Assembly (NCBI GenBank): GCA_963696405.1
Contig: CAVOJY010000008.1
Location: 24,311-88,310, forward strand
DNA: 64,000 bases
Direction of reading: 5' to 3'
Source: CAVOJY01 sp963696405
Lineage (GTDB): Bacteria > Chloroflexota > Limnocylindria > Limnocylindrales > CSP1-4
In this document: positions 52,167 to 61,189 of the stretch, piece by piece
Layout: each line of letters begins with the position of its first letter
Numbering within the stretch: position 1 is the stretch's first letter
The notes under the pieces: model-generated
Told to the model about the DNA's origin: nothing
Databases searched by the model: none
Seen by the model: only the letters and a program-made list of their open reading frames with translations
Made by a program: the position numbers and the translations under genes

Positions 52167-52793
52167 GTGGATCGCCGTCGGATCGGCGCGCCGAGTTGTG
52201 TGGCCGCGCTCTCCATCCTGTTGGCAGCGGTCATTCTGTCCGCCTGCTCCTCGTCCTCGCCGACCACCGCGCCGTCGCCGGCCGCAACGGCTGCCCCGGC
52301 AACCGCGACTGCGACGCCGAACACGCCCGATGACGTCTCGTACCACTCCGCGCCCGACCTCGAGAAGCTCCTCCCCACCAGCCTTGGCGGGTACGCTCTC
52401 GAACGGGTGAGCCAGCGTGGCACCGACCTGCGCGATCCCGGCCGCGCCGTTCACCGACATGCTGGCGAACCTCGGCCGCTCGCTCTCCGACTTCGCCGTG
52501 GCATCTGCCTCTGCGCGTGGATCTGAAGGCCGAGGTCGGCATCTGGCAGATCGCCGGCGCAGACGAGAAGGACCTCGTGTCCCGAGTTCATCAAGGCGAT
52601 CCAGGGCTCGAGCAACACGCCGCTCGTCGTTGGCGAGATGACGGTGGGCGGCCGTCCCGTGACGCGGATCGGCGAGGCCGGTCAGCTGACGAAGGGGCCC
52701 GATCTACGTCTACGTGAAGGACGGGCTGCCTCGTCTTCGTCGAGACGACCGAGCCCGACGCTCGCGGAAGAGGCGCTCTCGAAGCTCCCCTGA
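52167..52793 (+). pseudogene. Small lipoprotein with six +1 frameshifts
   Basis: 206 residues from the GTG at 52167 (perfect AAGGAGG upstream) if one base is skipped at 52440, 52516, 52583, 52701, 52729 and 52757. The signal is RRIGAPSCVAALSILLAAVILSACSSS with lipobox LSAC. Then come VSYHSAPDLEKLLPTSLGGYALERVS, PAAPFTDMLANLGRSLSDFAVA, VDLKAEVGIWQIAGADEKDLVS, EFIKAIQGSSNTPLVVGEMTVGGRPVTRIGEAGQLTKG, PIYVYVKDGL, LVFVETTEP and TLAEEALSKLP, ending at TGA 52791. Each piece is smooth protein, and only single extra bases interrupt it. No family is named. Three of the six extra bases are G after a CCC proline codon. Confidence 0.7.
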
Positions 52794-52870
52794 CCGACGC
52801 CTCGCGCCTGGCCGACGATCGCGCCCGCCTGCTGCCGCCCCGCGCCACGCGAGCTGTCACGGCGCTCCTG

Positions 52871-52876
52871 TAGATT
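52871..52876 (+). promoter_or_regulatory. -10-like hexamer for a leaderless start
   Basis: TAGATT ends six bases before the ATG of the helicase-nuclease gene at 52883. No Shine-Dalgarno sequence is present. Confidence 0.5.
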
Positions 52877-52882
52877 GCGGCG

Positions 52883-55800
52883 ATGATGCCGCCAATCCTC
52901 ACCGACGAGCAGCGTGCCGCCGTGACCTGGGGGACGGGCCCCCTCATGGTCCTGGCCGGCGCAGGGACCGGGAAGACGACGGTAATCGTCGAGCGCGTCC
53001 GTCATCTTCTCGAGCGGGGCGCCGGTGACGAGGGCCCGCTGGAGCCCGAGAACGTCCTTGTCCTCACCTACAACGTTCGGGCAGCCGGCGAGCTGGTCGA
53101 GCGGTTCGAGCGGCACCTTGGCTCGCATGTCGCCAGCAGGCTCACGGTCGCCAACTTCCACAGCTTCGGGCACCGGGTCCTGCACGACCACCGTGCCGAG
53201 GCCGGCCTCGCCGACCGGATCGAGGTCCTTGACTCCGTCGGGCAGCGGCTCCTGTTGCTCGAGCTGCGGCCCAGTCTCGATCTGCTCTACTACGGCGCTG
53301 GAGACGTCGCCGGCACGCTCAACCACCTCGCCGACCTGATCGCCCGCGCACGGGACGAGCTGGTCTCGCCGGCCGAGTACCGGGCGTTCGCAGAGGAGCG
53401 CCGCCGAGGCTTCGAGTTCGAGTTCGGCGCAGGCGCCTACGAGGCAGCACTGGTCTCGCTGCGCGGCCGCGGGGACCTGCGAGCAGTCCGTGACGTGCGG
53501 TCGCGCTATCTGAACGGGCGCGCCGCCGGCGAGCGAGCGGCCGACCTCGAGTCGCGACGGGCCGTGGCCGGAGCAGGGTCCGCCCCTCCCCGGATACAGC
53601 TCAGCCGCGAGCAGTGCGCCCAGGCTGACCGCCTTGCGCCCACGTTCCTGCGCGATGCTGCTGCCCTCGAGGTCCGACGTCTCGAGGAGGAGGCGCTGGT
53701 CTTCGGGGCCTACGTAGAGGCCCTGCGGGCGCGCGGCGTGGCGGACTTCGGGGAGCAGATCCTCCGGACGATCGAGCTGCTGAGAGAGCGGCCGAACATC
53801 CTTCGCCGGTACCAGCTCCAGTTCCGGCACGTCCTGGTCGACGAGTTCCAGGACGCGAACATCGCGCAGATCCGCCTGCTCGAGCTGATCGGACGCGCGC
53901 CGGGTCGACCGGACAACGTCCTCGTGGTGGGCGACGACGACCAGTCGATCTACCGCTTCCGTGGTGCCAGCTATGCGGCATTCGAGCAGTTCCGGGACCG
54001 CTTCTCACGTCAACCGGAGTGGGTGCCCGATCGGCCCGTCCTCCCGGTGCCGGAGCTCCACCTCAGCCTCAACCGGCGGTCGGGCGGGCACATCCTGTCG
54101 GCCGCCACGCGCCTGATCGAGCACAACCCGAAGCGCCTCAAGGCCGGCACCCGGCTCCAGGCCGTACACGCGCCCGGCGATCCAGTCGAGATCCTCCGGA
54201 CGCACGACGAGAGCGACGAGGCGGCCGCCGTGGTCGAGCGGATCGAGTCCGCCCTCGCACATCTGCCCGAGCGCATCGCCCGGCCCGACGGCTCCATGCG
54301 TCCCCGGCGCTGGAGCGACATCGCCGTCCTCTACCGCAAGCACCGGCACCGCGACGCCATCGTCGAGCGCCTGCGACAGACGTCCATCCCGTTCACCGTG
54401 GCGGGGGGCGCGGGCCTCTTCGCCCAGCCGGACGTGCGCGATGCCGAGGCGGCACTCCGGGTGATGGTTGACCCGGACGACTCAGGGAGCTTCACGCGAC
54501 TCCTTACCGCGGGTCCCTGGCGACTCAACGCACTCGAGGCCCTTCGAGTGACGCGTGCCGCGTCATTCGACCGACGCCCAGTGTGCGAGGCGGCCTCGCA
54601 GATCCTGCAGAGCGGCGAGATCGCGGCCGACATCCTCGAGCCAGCGACCGGGCACGAGGCCGAGATGGATCCGGCCCTGGCCGACCCGCTCGTTCACGCG
54701 ACCGTCAGGAAGGATCCCGGTTCGGACTCCCCGTTCCGGGAACCCGGCCTCGCGCGAGCTCCCGCCACCCGCCGGGAACGGCTCGACGCGGTGCTGCGGA
54801 CGAAGCTCGCCCGGCTGTTCGCCTGCATCGGCGAGCCGGGGACCCGAGCCCACCGCGACGGTCCCTTCACCATCCTGGACGAGTACCTGGCGCGGACCGG
54901 GGTGCTCCACGATCTGATCGCCACCGGGACCCCGGAGGCTCAGCGGAGCGTCCTCGCCCTGGCCCGATTCATGCGCTTCGTCGCCGATTGGCAGCGCGAT
55001 CGGCCCCGCGGGAGCCTCGCCGATTTCGTGGTGTACCTGGACGTGTTCCAGCAGGTAGGCGGAGACCTGGACACCGAGCCGGCGGGCGCCGTCGAGGCAG
55101 ACGGGATCCAGCTCATGACGGTCTACCAGGCGAAGGGCCTTGAGTTCGAGGTGGTGGTCGTGCCCCAGCTCCTGGAGCGGGAGTTCCCCGACCATCGAGC
55201 GGAACGGCTCATGATCCCGGTCGAACTCCTCCGCCAGACCCCGCCTGATGACTTCGCGGAGGCCGAGGAGCGCCGCCTCTGCTACGTCGCCATGACGAGG
55301 GCCCGCAGCCGCCTCGTGCTCGCGACGACTGACGGCGACGGGGGCCACCGGCAGCCGAGCCGGTTCGTGGAAGAAGTGGCGCCGGCGGGTTCCCCGGAGG
55401 TCCGAGTCGATCGCTGGAGCGACGCGATACCGACGCCGCCCGAACCGGCCCGCGGCCTCGAGGACGTGCTAGTCGTGCGACGGGGCGGCGAACCCCTGGA
55501 TGGGCCCGCAACCCTGCCGGTGGGGGGCGCGTCTGCCGGCGCCGAAGACGCCCAGGCCGTGGACCTGCTTCTTCGGCTGGCGCCGTACCCGCCGGCATTC
55601 GACCGGCGATTCCACCTGCGGCGCCGGGCTGTCGAGCTGATCGGCGGGATCGAGCAGCTCCGGCCCGACGACGGCGAGGGACGGGGCCGGCTCATCGCCG
55701 AGCTGGTCGAGGTCGCCACGAGCGCCGGGCGCGAGGCCGAGGAAGCGCGCGCGAGTGGCGCAGACCCGCTCACATTCCAGGCGCTCGCCCGTCATCGGCC

Positions 55801-56644
55801 CGCCGGCGAGGAGCTCCTGAAGGTCGTGCCGGTCCCCGACTGGTTCAGCCACACCGGCTTCGTCTCGTACCAGGAATGCCCCCTGCGCTTCGCCTTCGAG
55901 CGGATCTACCGGATCCCCGTCGCGGATGCGGCAGAGAAGCCATATTTCGGCTTCGGCTCGATCATCCACGCCGCGTACGAGGCGTTCGGGCGAGCCGAGC
56001 TCGAGGCGCGCGCGGCCGGTGTTGCAGGCCCGAGTGCGGCCGACCTGCAGCGCATGTTCGACGATGCATGGCAGCCCACAGCGTTTGGGGACGCCACGGT
56101 CGCCGAGACCTACCGGTCGCGCGGGCGAGCGGCGCTCCGCAACTTCCACGCGCGCCAGCTGAGCCGGCTCGGCCAGGCCATCCTGCTTGAGTACCGGTTC
56201 GAACTGGTGCTCGACCCGGACAACGGCGAAGCGCCAGTGCACCTGACGGGTGCCATCGATCGCATTGACCGCCATCCCGACGGATCGCTCGAGCTCGTGG
56301 ACTACAAGACCGGCCGCCCGAAGAGCCAGGTGGAGGTCGACCGCGACGCGCAGCTCTCCACCTACGCCCTGGCCATGCGGGATGGTGGGGTTCACGATCC
56401 GGAGACCGACCTGGCCCTGCCGGTGCCGGAACGTCTCACCCTCTATTTCACGGAGTCCGACCAGTGGATCACGACGAGTCGCACGGGCGATCAGCTGGAT
56501 GCTCACCGCGACGAGCTGGTCGGCCTGGTGCGGCGAGTGCGGTCCGGCGACTTCGCCGCGACACCTGACTACCGCCGCTGCTCGAGCTGCGACTACCGGC
56601 GGGTTTGCCCAAGCCGATGGGGCGATCCCCCGTGCGCGTCGTGA
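52883..56644 (+). CDS. UvrD/RecB-like helicase fused to a Fe-S PD-(D/E)XK nuclease (AdnB/AddB-like)
   Basis: 1253 residues from the ATG at 52883. Superfamily 1A helicase motifs: Walker A LAGAGTGKTT (about 24-33), motif II VLVDEFQDANIAQ (about 318), motif III GDDDQSIYRFRGA (about 350), motif V VYQAKGLEFEVVVVP, motif VI RRLCYVAMTRARSRLVL (about 795). The C-terminal 260 residues are a RecB-type nuclease with DRIDRHPDGSLELVDYKTG (about 1140). Cysteines 999, 1233, 1236 and 1242 form the C...C-x2-C-x5-C iron-sulfur staple of AddB and AdnB. One polypeptide thus holds a motor and a nuclease. It heads a co-directional cluster with SbcD- and SbcC-like genes, pointing to double-strand-break end processing. 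Confidence 0.92.
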   Translation: MMPPILTDEQRAAVTWGTGPLMVLAGAGTGKTTVIVERVRHLLERGAGDEGPLEPENVLVLTYNVRAAGELVERFERHLGSHVASRLTVANFHSFGHRVLHDHRAEAGLADRIEVLDSVGQRLLLLELRPSLDLLYYGAGDVAGTLNHLADLIARARDELVSPAEYRAFAEERRRGFEFEFGAGAYEAALVSLRGRGDLRAVRDVRSRYLNGRAAGERAADLESRRAVAGAGSAPPRIQLSREQCAQADRLAPTFLRDAAALEVRRLEEEALVFGAYVEALRARGVADFGEQILRTIELLRERPNILRRYQLQFRHVLVDEFQDANIAQIRLLELIGRAPGRPDNVLVVGDDDQSIYRFRGASYAAFEQFRDRFSRQPEWVPDRPVLPVPELHLSLNRRSGGHILSAATRLIEHNPKRLKAGTRLQAVHAPGDPVEILRTHDESDEAAAVVERIESALAHLPERIARPDGSMRPRRWSDIAVLYRKHRHRDAIVERLRQTSIPFTVAGGAGLFAQPDVRDAEAALRVMVDPDDSGSFTRLLTAGPWRLNALEALRVTRAASFDRRPVCEAASQILQSGEIAADILEPATGHEAEMDPALADPLVHATVRKDPGSDSPFREPGLARAPATRRERLDAVLRTKLARLFACIGEPGTRAHRDGPFTILDEYLARTGVLHDLIATGTPEAQRSVLALARFMRFVADWQRDRPRGSLADFVVYLDVFQQVGGDLDTEPAGAVEADGIQLMTVYQAKGLEFEVVVVPQLLEREFPDHRAERLMIPVELLRQTPPDDFAEAEERRLCYVAMTRARSRLVLATTDGDGGHRQPSRFVEEVAPAGSPEVRVDRWSDAIPTPPEPARGLEDVLVVRRGGEPLDGPATLPVGGASAGAEDAQAVDLLLRLAPYPPAFDRRFHLRRRAVELIGGIEQLRPDDGEGRGRLIAELVEVATSAGREAEEARASGADPLTFQALARHRPAGEELLKVVPVPDWFSHTGFVSYQECPLRFAFERIYRIPVADAAEKPYFGFGSIIHAAYEAFGRAELEARAAGVAGPSAADLQRMFDDAWQPTAFGDATVAETYRSRGRAALRNFHARQLSRLGQAILLEYRFELVLDPDNGEAPVHLTGAIDRIDRHPDGSLELVDYKTGRPKSQVEVDRDAQLSTYALAMRDGGVHDPETDLALPVPERLTLYFTESDQWITTSRTGDQLDAHRDELVGLVRRVRSGDFAATPDYRRCSSCDYRRVCPSRWGDPPCAS

Positions 56645-56690
56645 GCGTGCGGGCGGTCGTCCCGGGCGAGGGCGACAACCGGGATCGCTC

Positions 56691-57983
56691 ATGACCGTCC
56701 GCTTCATCCACACCGGTGACCTGCACCTGGACAGCCCGTTTGCCGGGCTCTTGACCGCGGCGCCGGACCACGTTGCGGCTGCCCTTCGGGAGGCCACCAT
56801 CCAGGCGTGGAATGCGATCGTCGGTCTTGCCCTTGAGGAACGCGTCGACTTCGTCTGCGTCGCCGGCGACGTCTTCGACCGGGAGAGCCGTACTCTGCGA
56901 GGCCAGGTGCGGTTCCGCGATGGGCTCGCCCGACTGGCCGCAGCCGGAATCCCCTCCTTCGTGGTGGCCGGCAACCACGACCCGCTGTCCAGCTGGGCGC
57001 GGGCCATCCAGGTAGGATGGCCGCCGCTCGCACACTTCTTCGGGTCGCGCGAGGTGACGGCCATTGCCGTCCGCGGCGGCGACGGCGAGGAGATCGCCCG
57101 CGTCTACGGCATCAGCTTCGGCCAGGCCGACGTCCGCGAGAACCTCGCGCGGCGCTTCCGGCGCGAACCGGGCGTGCCGATCGCCGTCGGCCTCCTCCAC
57201 GCCAACGTGGGCCAGGACACCGGCCACGAACCCTATGCTCCGTGCACGCTCGAGGACCTCCGTGCCGCGGACATGGACTACTGGGCCCTCGGCCACGTCC
57301 ACCGCCGGGGCGTGCTGTCCGTCGCCGACCCCGCCGTCGTCTACTGTGGCAATCCCCAGGGCCGCGACCCCAACGAGGCTGACCCGCGCGGGTGCTATCT
57401 CGTGACCATCCAGGACGGAGGACGGGTCGCTCCCGAGTTCATCCCGGTCGACGTTGTCCGCTGGCAGCGCGTGACGGTCGACGCGTCCGGCCTCGAGGAG
57501 ATCGAGCCGCTTATCGACCGTGTCGCAGAGTTGGTGGACGCAGCTCGGACAGCGGCGGCGCGGTCCGTCATCGCGAGGGTAGAGCTCACCGGCCGCGGGC
57601 CACTCCACGCAGTCCTGGTCCGCGGCGGGGCGGTCGAGGATGTCCGCGGCGAGGCCCAGGCGAGGCTCGGCGATGGGCCCCCGTGGGCCTGGATCGAATC
57701 GCTTGGCGACCGGACGCGGCCGAACATCGACATCGCCGAGCGCGCGGCCGCACCCGACTTTCTGGGCGAGGTGCTCCGCGAATTCGGGCGCGTGCGGGAG
57801 GCCGTCGCCGCGCCCGATGGCACGGAACCGCGGGCCGCAGTCAACGCCGTGCTCGACGAGCTCTACGAGCACGGGCGGGCCCGGAGGTTCCTGCGCGACG
57901 CTCGCCCGGAGGGCAGCCGGCTCCTCGAGCGGCTGGACGAGGCAGAGCGCCTGGTCCTGGACCGGCTCGGCGAGGCCGGCTGA
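56691..57983 (+). CDS. sbcD: SbcD/YhaO-like metallophosphoesterase nuclease
   Basis: 430 residues from the ATG at 56691. The Mre11-type phosphoesterase motifs are complete: FIHTGDLHLDSPF, VCVAGDVFDRES, FVVAGNHDPLSSW, VGLLHANVG, and YWALGHVHRRG, which supply the two-metal ligands. Segment YCGNPQGRDPNEADPRGCYLV follows. The C-terminal third (GEAQARLGDGPPWAWIESLGDRTRPNIDIAERAAAPDFLGEVLREF) matches the YhaO extension better than E. coli SbcD. It cuts DNA ends with its ATPase partner encoded 13 bases downstream. Confidence 0.92.
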   Translation: MTVRFIHTGDLHLDSPFAGLLTAAPDHVAAALREATIQAWNAIVGLALEERVDFVCVAGDVFDRESRTLRGQVRFRDGLARLAAAGIPSFVVAGNHDPLSSWARAIQVGWPPLAHFFGSREVTAIAVRGGDGEEIARVYGISFGQADVRENLARRFRREPGVPIAVGLLHANVGQDTGHEPYAPCTLEDLRAADMDYWALGHVHRRGVLSVADPAVVYCGNPQGRDPNEADPRGCYLVTIQDGGRVAPEFIPVDVVRWQRVTVDASGLEEIEPLIDRVAELVDAARTAAARSVIARVELTGRGPLHAVLVRGGAVEDVRGEAQARLGDGPPWAWIESLGDRTRPNIDIAERAAAPDFLGEVLREFGRVREAVAAPDGTEPRAAVNAVLDELYEHGRARRFLRDARPEGSRLLERLDEAERLVLDRLGEAG

Positions 57984-57996
57984 GGCGGCACGAGGG

Positions 57997-60900
57997 ATGC
58001 GCATCGACCGGATCCACGTGGACGCCTTCGGGCTCCTGCGGGACCAGACGCTGGCGCCGGCCCCCGGTCTCACCGTCGTCCGCGGTGTTAACGAGGCCGG
58101 GAAGACCACTGTGCTCGCCTTCGTGCGGGCCATGCTCTTCGGGTTCGAGAAGGAGCGCTACGTCCCGCCGGACGGCGGGCGCCGGAGTGGCTGGCTCGAC
58201 CTGTCGCTCGCCGACGAGCGCACCTTCCGCGTCGAGCGCCTCGCCACCGGGGACGGCGGAGGGGCCGGCCGCCTTCGCGTTCTCGACCGTGATGGAGGCG
58301 ACGGCGGCGCGGCCCTCCTGTCGAGACTGCTCCACCAGGTGGACGAGGCGGCATACCGCAACATCTTCGCCTTCGGCCTCGAGCAACTGGCACGGTTCGG
58401 ATCGCTGTCGGAAGGCGACGTCGTGGCTCGAATCTACGGGGCGGGTCTCGGAACCGGGGCCACGTCGGCCCTCACCGTAGGAGACGCGCTCGAGAGAGAA
58501 CGCACCTCGATCTACCGGCCGTCCGGGCAGGTGCAGCGCCTCAACCGGCTCCTCGCAGAGATTGAGGCAATCGAGCAGTCGATCCGCGGCCGTGACCTGC
58601 CCGCCGAGCACCGCGACGCCGTGGAGCACCTGGCCTCGCTGGAGGCGGAGCTCGGGCAGTGCGACGCCGAGATCCTGGCGGCCGGCGCCGAGGAACAACG
58701 CCTGGACCGGCTGGTCCGGGCCTGGGGCCCGTGGCAGGAACTGCGCCGCATTCGAGCCGAGCTGGCGGCCGAACCCGAGCCGCGCGCGTTTGACACCGAC
58801 ACCCGCGAAACCCTCGCCGCCCTCGAGATGGCGGCCAGCGAAACGGCTGCTGCGCTCGACCGTGCGCGCGAGGCACGCCAGCGGGCGGATCGGGAACTCG
58901 CGGCCATCGGCGTGGACGAACCGGTGCTGGCCCGCCGCGACAAGATCGATGCCCTCACGGAGCGCGAGGCAGAGGAGCGCACCCGGCTGGGCGAGATGGA
59001 ACGGATGGAGCGCGACCGTGGCGCCGTGCGGGCGGACCTCGACCGCGAGCTGGGCAGGCTGGGCGCCGGGTGGGACGACGCACGCGTCCGCGGCTTCGAC
59101 GCCTCCATGGCCGTCAGAGGCGTGGTGACCGGCGCCTTCGGGGCGCGGCTCCCGCGGGCCGCATCGGAGGCGCAGGCACGGGAATCCGACGTGCGTGGCG
59201 CGGAGCGCGAGCTTGCTGCCGCGAAGGCCGAACTCGACGACATCGACCGGCGGATGGGTGGCGCGATGCGGGCCGATGTGAACGGGGCCGCTGGCGAGGC
59301 CGCAGCCGAGAGCGGGGAGGAATCCTCGGAGCTCAACGACGAGCGCGCCCGGCTGCTCATGCGGCTGCAGAGCGCGCTCGGGGCGCGGGCGCTGCTCGCC
59401 GAGGCCGCACGGAGCGAGCCCGGGTCCGACTCGGGACCCAGCGCAGGGACAGGGGCACCGCGGGGCAGGCGCGGCAGACGTCGACGTTCGCGGACGACCG
59501 TGCTCCTGGCCGCCGCAGGCGGGATCGGGGGCCTTGTCGTCGGAGGTCTGATCCTCGCAGCGGGATCGCCGCCAGCCTGGGCCCTGTTGGCAGTCGTCGC
59601 CGGTGCCGCGGCGGCGATCGTCCTCCTCGCGATGGGCGATCGGATCGTGGCCTCGGTCTCCGGCCGCACGGCTGCCTCGTACGCCCTCGCCCGGCAGCTC
59701 ACGGACCTTGACCGTTCGATCCGGTCGTACGCAGCCCAGCTCGGACTGCCGGATGCTCCCTCGCCATCGGAAGTGGACGGCGTGCGCCGCGCCATCGACC
59801 AGGAGCGCCAGGCGGCTGCCGGCCGCCGGGGCCTGCTCGAGCAGCGGCGGATCGCGGTCGAGCGGATTGCCCGGATCGAGGAGCGCGTGGCGGGCGACCG
59901 CGACGCCCTTGCAGTCGCGGTCGCTACCGAAGATGAAGCCAGGCGGTCGTGGCGGGAATGGCTCGTCGAGCATGGCCTGGCCGCCGACCTCGACCCTGGG
60001 ACGGCAGCCGAGATGATCGACGTGGTCGCGGGGGCTCGACGGCTTGTCGATGCGCTGGAGCGCCTCGATGAACGGATCCGGGACGCAGGGGCCCGGCGGA
60101 GCGCGTACCAGGCGGCGGCAACTGCCCTGCTGTTCGAGCTCGGTCGCGACGCTCCGACCGTCGACCAGCTCCCCGGCGCACTGGCCGCTCTCCGGGGGGA
60201 CCTCCGGGCAGCGGTACAGGCGGACCAGGGGCGCGCCCGCGGCAGGGACGCCCTCGCCCAGGCAGCGGCGGACGAGGAGGCGGCTGCCACGAGAGCCGCC
60301 GGCGCACGCCTCGCTCTCGAGGCCTGTCTCGCTGACCACGGTGCAGGCAATCCCGCGGAGCTGCGCGCAGAGATCGACCGCGCCGACCACTGGCAGGAGC
60401 TCACCCGCGGGGCCGCCGCGCGGCTCGCAGCCCTCGAGACGTTGTCCGGGCCGGGCGATGCGCTCGCGGCGCTGCTCGCGGATCTCGAGACCGTCGGCGA
60501 CATCGCCACGGTGCAGCTCGACCTGTCCCGCGTCGCCGAGTCCCTGCCCGAGCTGCGAAGGAAGCGCGACGCAAGGCGCGAGGAAGTGGGATCACTCCGC
60601 GTCCACATCCGTGAACTGGAATCCAGCGCCGACGCCTCGCAGGATCGGCAAACGCTCGAGATACGCATAGGAATGGCGACGGCCGAAGCCGACCGCTGGA
60701 CTACCCTCGCGCTCGCGGGAACGATCCTCCGGCGGACCCGGGAGCGGTACGAGCGCGAGCACCAGCCGGCGGTGGTCCAGATCGCGGAGCGATTCCTCCG
60801 CGAGTGGACCGACGGACGCTACCGGCGGATCGTCGCGCCGCTCGAGGGCGCAGCGCTGGGGGTCGGCTCGATCCAGCAGGTGGAGCTGGCGAACGGCCGG

Positions 60901-61167
60901 CTTCTCCCGATCACAGCGCTGTCCACCGGGACCGCCGAGCAGCTCTACCTGGCTCTGCGGTTCGGCCTCGTGGAGCATTTCGCGACGAGCGCCGAATCAC
61001 TGCCGCTCATCATGGACGACATCCTGGTCAACTTCGATCCAGCACGGGCGGCGCGTGCGGCGCGCTCGGTCGAGGAGCTGTCCACGCGTCACCAGGTCCT
61101 CTACTTCACCTGTCACCCGGAGACGCCGCTGCGTCACGACGCCGAGATCGTGCTCGGGGAGCCCTGA
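57997..61167 (+). CDS. SbcC/YhaN-like SMC-type ATPase with internal membrane hairpin
   Basis: 1056 residues from the ATG at 57997. MRIDRIHVDAFGLLRD and Walker A RGVNEAGKTT (about 29-38) begin the head. YRNIFAFGLEQLARFGSLSEGDVVARIYGAG is typical of YhaN. Long coiled coils (LEAELGQCDAEILAAGAEEQRLDRL, REARQRADRELAAIG) flank two hydrophobic helices at about residues 500-548 (TVLLAAAGGIGGLVVGGLILAAG, ALLAVVAGAAAAIVLLAMG). The C-terminal head has LSTGTAEQLYLALRFGLVEHF and Walker B LPLIMDDILVNFD (about 1003). B. subtilis YhaN has the same membrane hairpin, so the complex may act near the membrane. It is intact over 3.2 kb, unlike its neighbours upstream. Confidence 0.92.
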   Translation: MRIDRIHVDAFGLLRDQTLAPAPGLTVVRGVNEAGKTTVLAFVRAMLFGFEKERYVPPDGGRRSGWLDLSLADERTFRVERLATGDGGGAGRLRVLDRDGGDGGAALLSRLLHQVDEAAYRNIFAFGLEQLARFGSLSEGDVVARIYGAGLGTGATSALTVGDALERERTSIYRPSGQVQRLNRLLAEIEAIEQSIRGRDLPAEHRDAVEHLASLEAELGQCDAEILAAGAEEQRLDRLVRAWGPWQELRRIRAELAAEPEPRAFDTDTRETLAALEMAASETAAALDRAREARQRADRELAAIGVDEPVLARRDKIDALTEREAEERTRLGEMERMERDRGAVRADLDRELGRLGAGWDDARVRGFDASMAVRGVVTGAFGARLPRAASEAQARESDVRGAERELAAAKAELDDIDRRMGGAMRADVNGAAGEAAAESGEESSELNDERARLLMRLQSALGARALLAEAARSEPGSDSGPSAGTGAPRGRRGRRRRSRTTVLLAAAGGIGGLVVGGLILAAGSPPAWALLAVVAGAAAAIVLLAMGDRIVASVSGRTAASYALARQLTDLDRSIRSYAAQLGLPDAPSPSEVDGVRRAIDQERQAAAGRRGLLEQRRIAVERIARIEERVAGDRDALAVAVATEDEARRSWREWLVEHGLAADLDPGTAAEMIDVVAGARRLVDALERLDERIRDAGARRSAYQAAATALLFELGRDAPTVDQLPGALAALRGDLRAAVQADQGRARGRDALAQAAADEEAAATRAAGARLALEACLADHGAGNPAELRAEIDRADHWQELTRGAAARLAALETLSGPGDALAALLADLETVGDIATVQLDLSRVAESLPELRRKRDARREEVGSLRVHIRELESSADASQDRQTLEIRIGMATAEADRWTTLALAGTILRRTRERYEREHQPAVVQIAERFLREWTDGRYRRIVAPLEGAALGVGSIQQVELANGRLLPITALSTGTAEQLYLALRFGLVEHFATSAESLPLIMDDILVNFDPARAARAARSVEELSTRHQVLYFTCHPETPLRHDAEIVLGEP

Positions 61168-61189
61168 CGAGAGCCGGCAGGCCCGTGGG

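Noticed and set aside
57841..60668. 850- and 718-codon minus-strand frames opposite the SbcC-like gene
   Set aside because: Shadows of an intact SMC-type ATPase on the plus strand. Their translations are serine/arginine-only or lack any motif.
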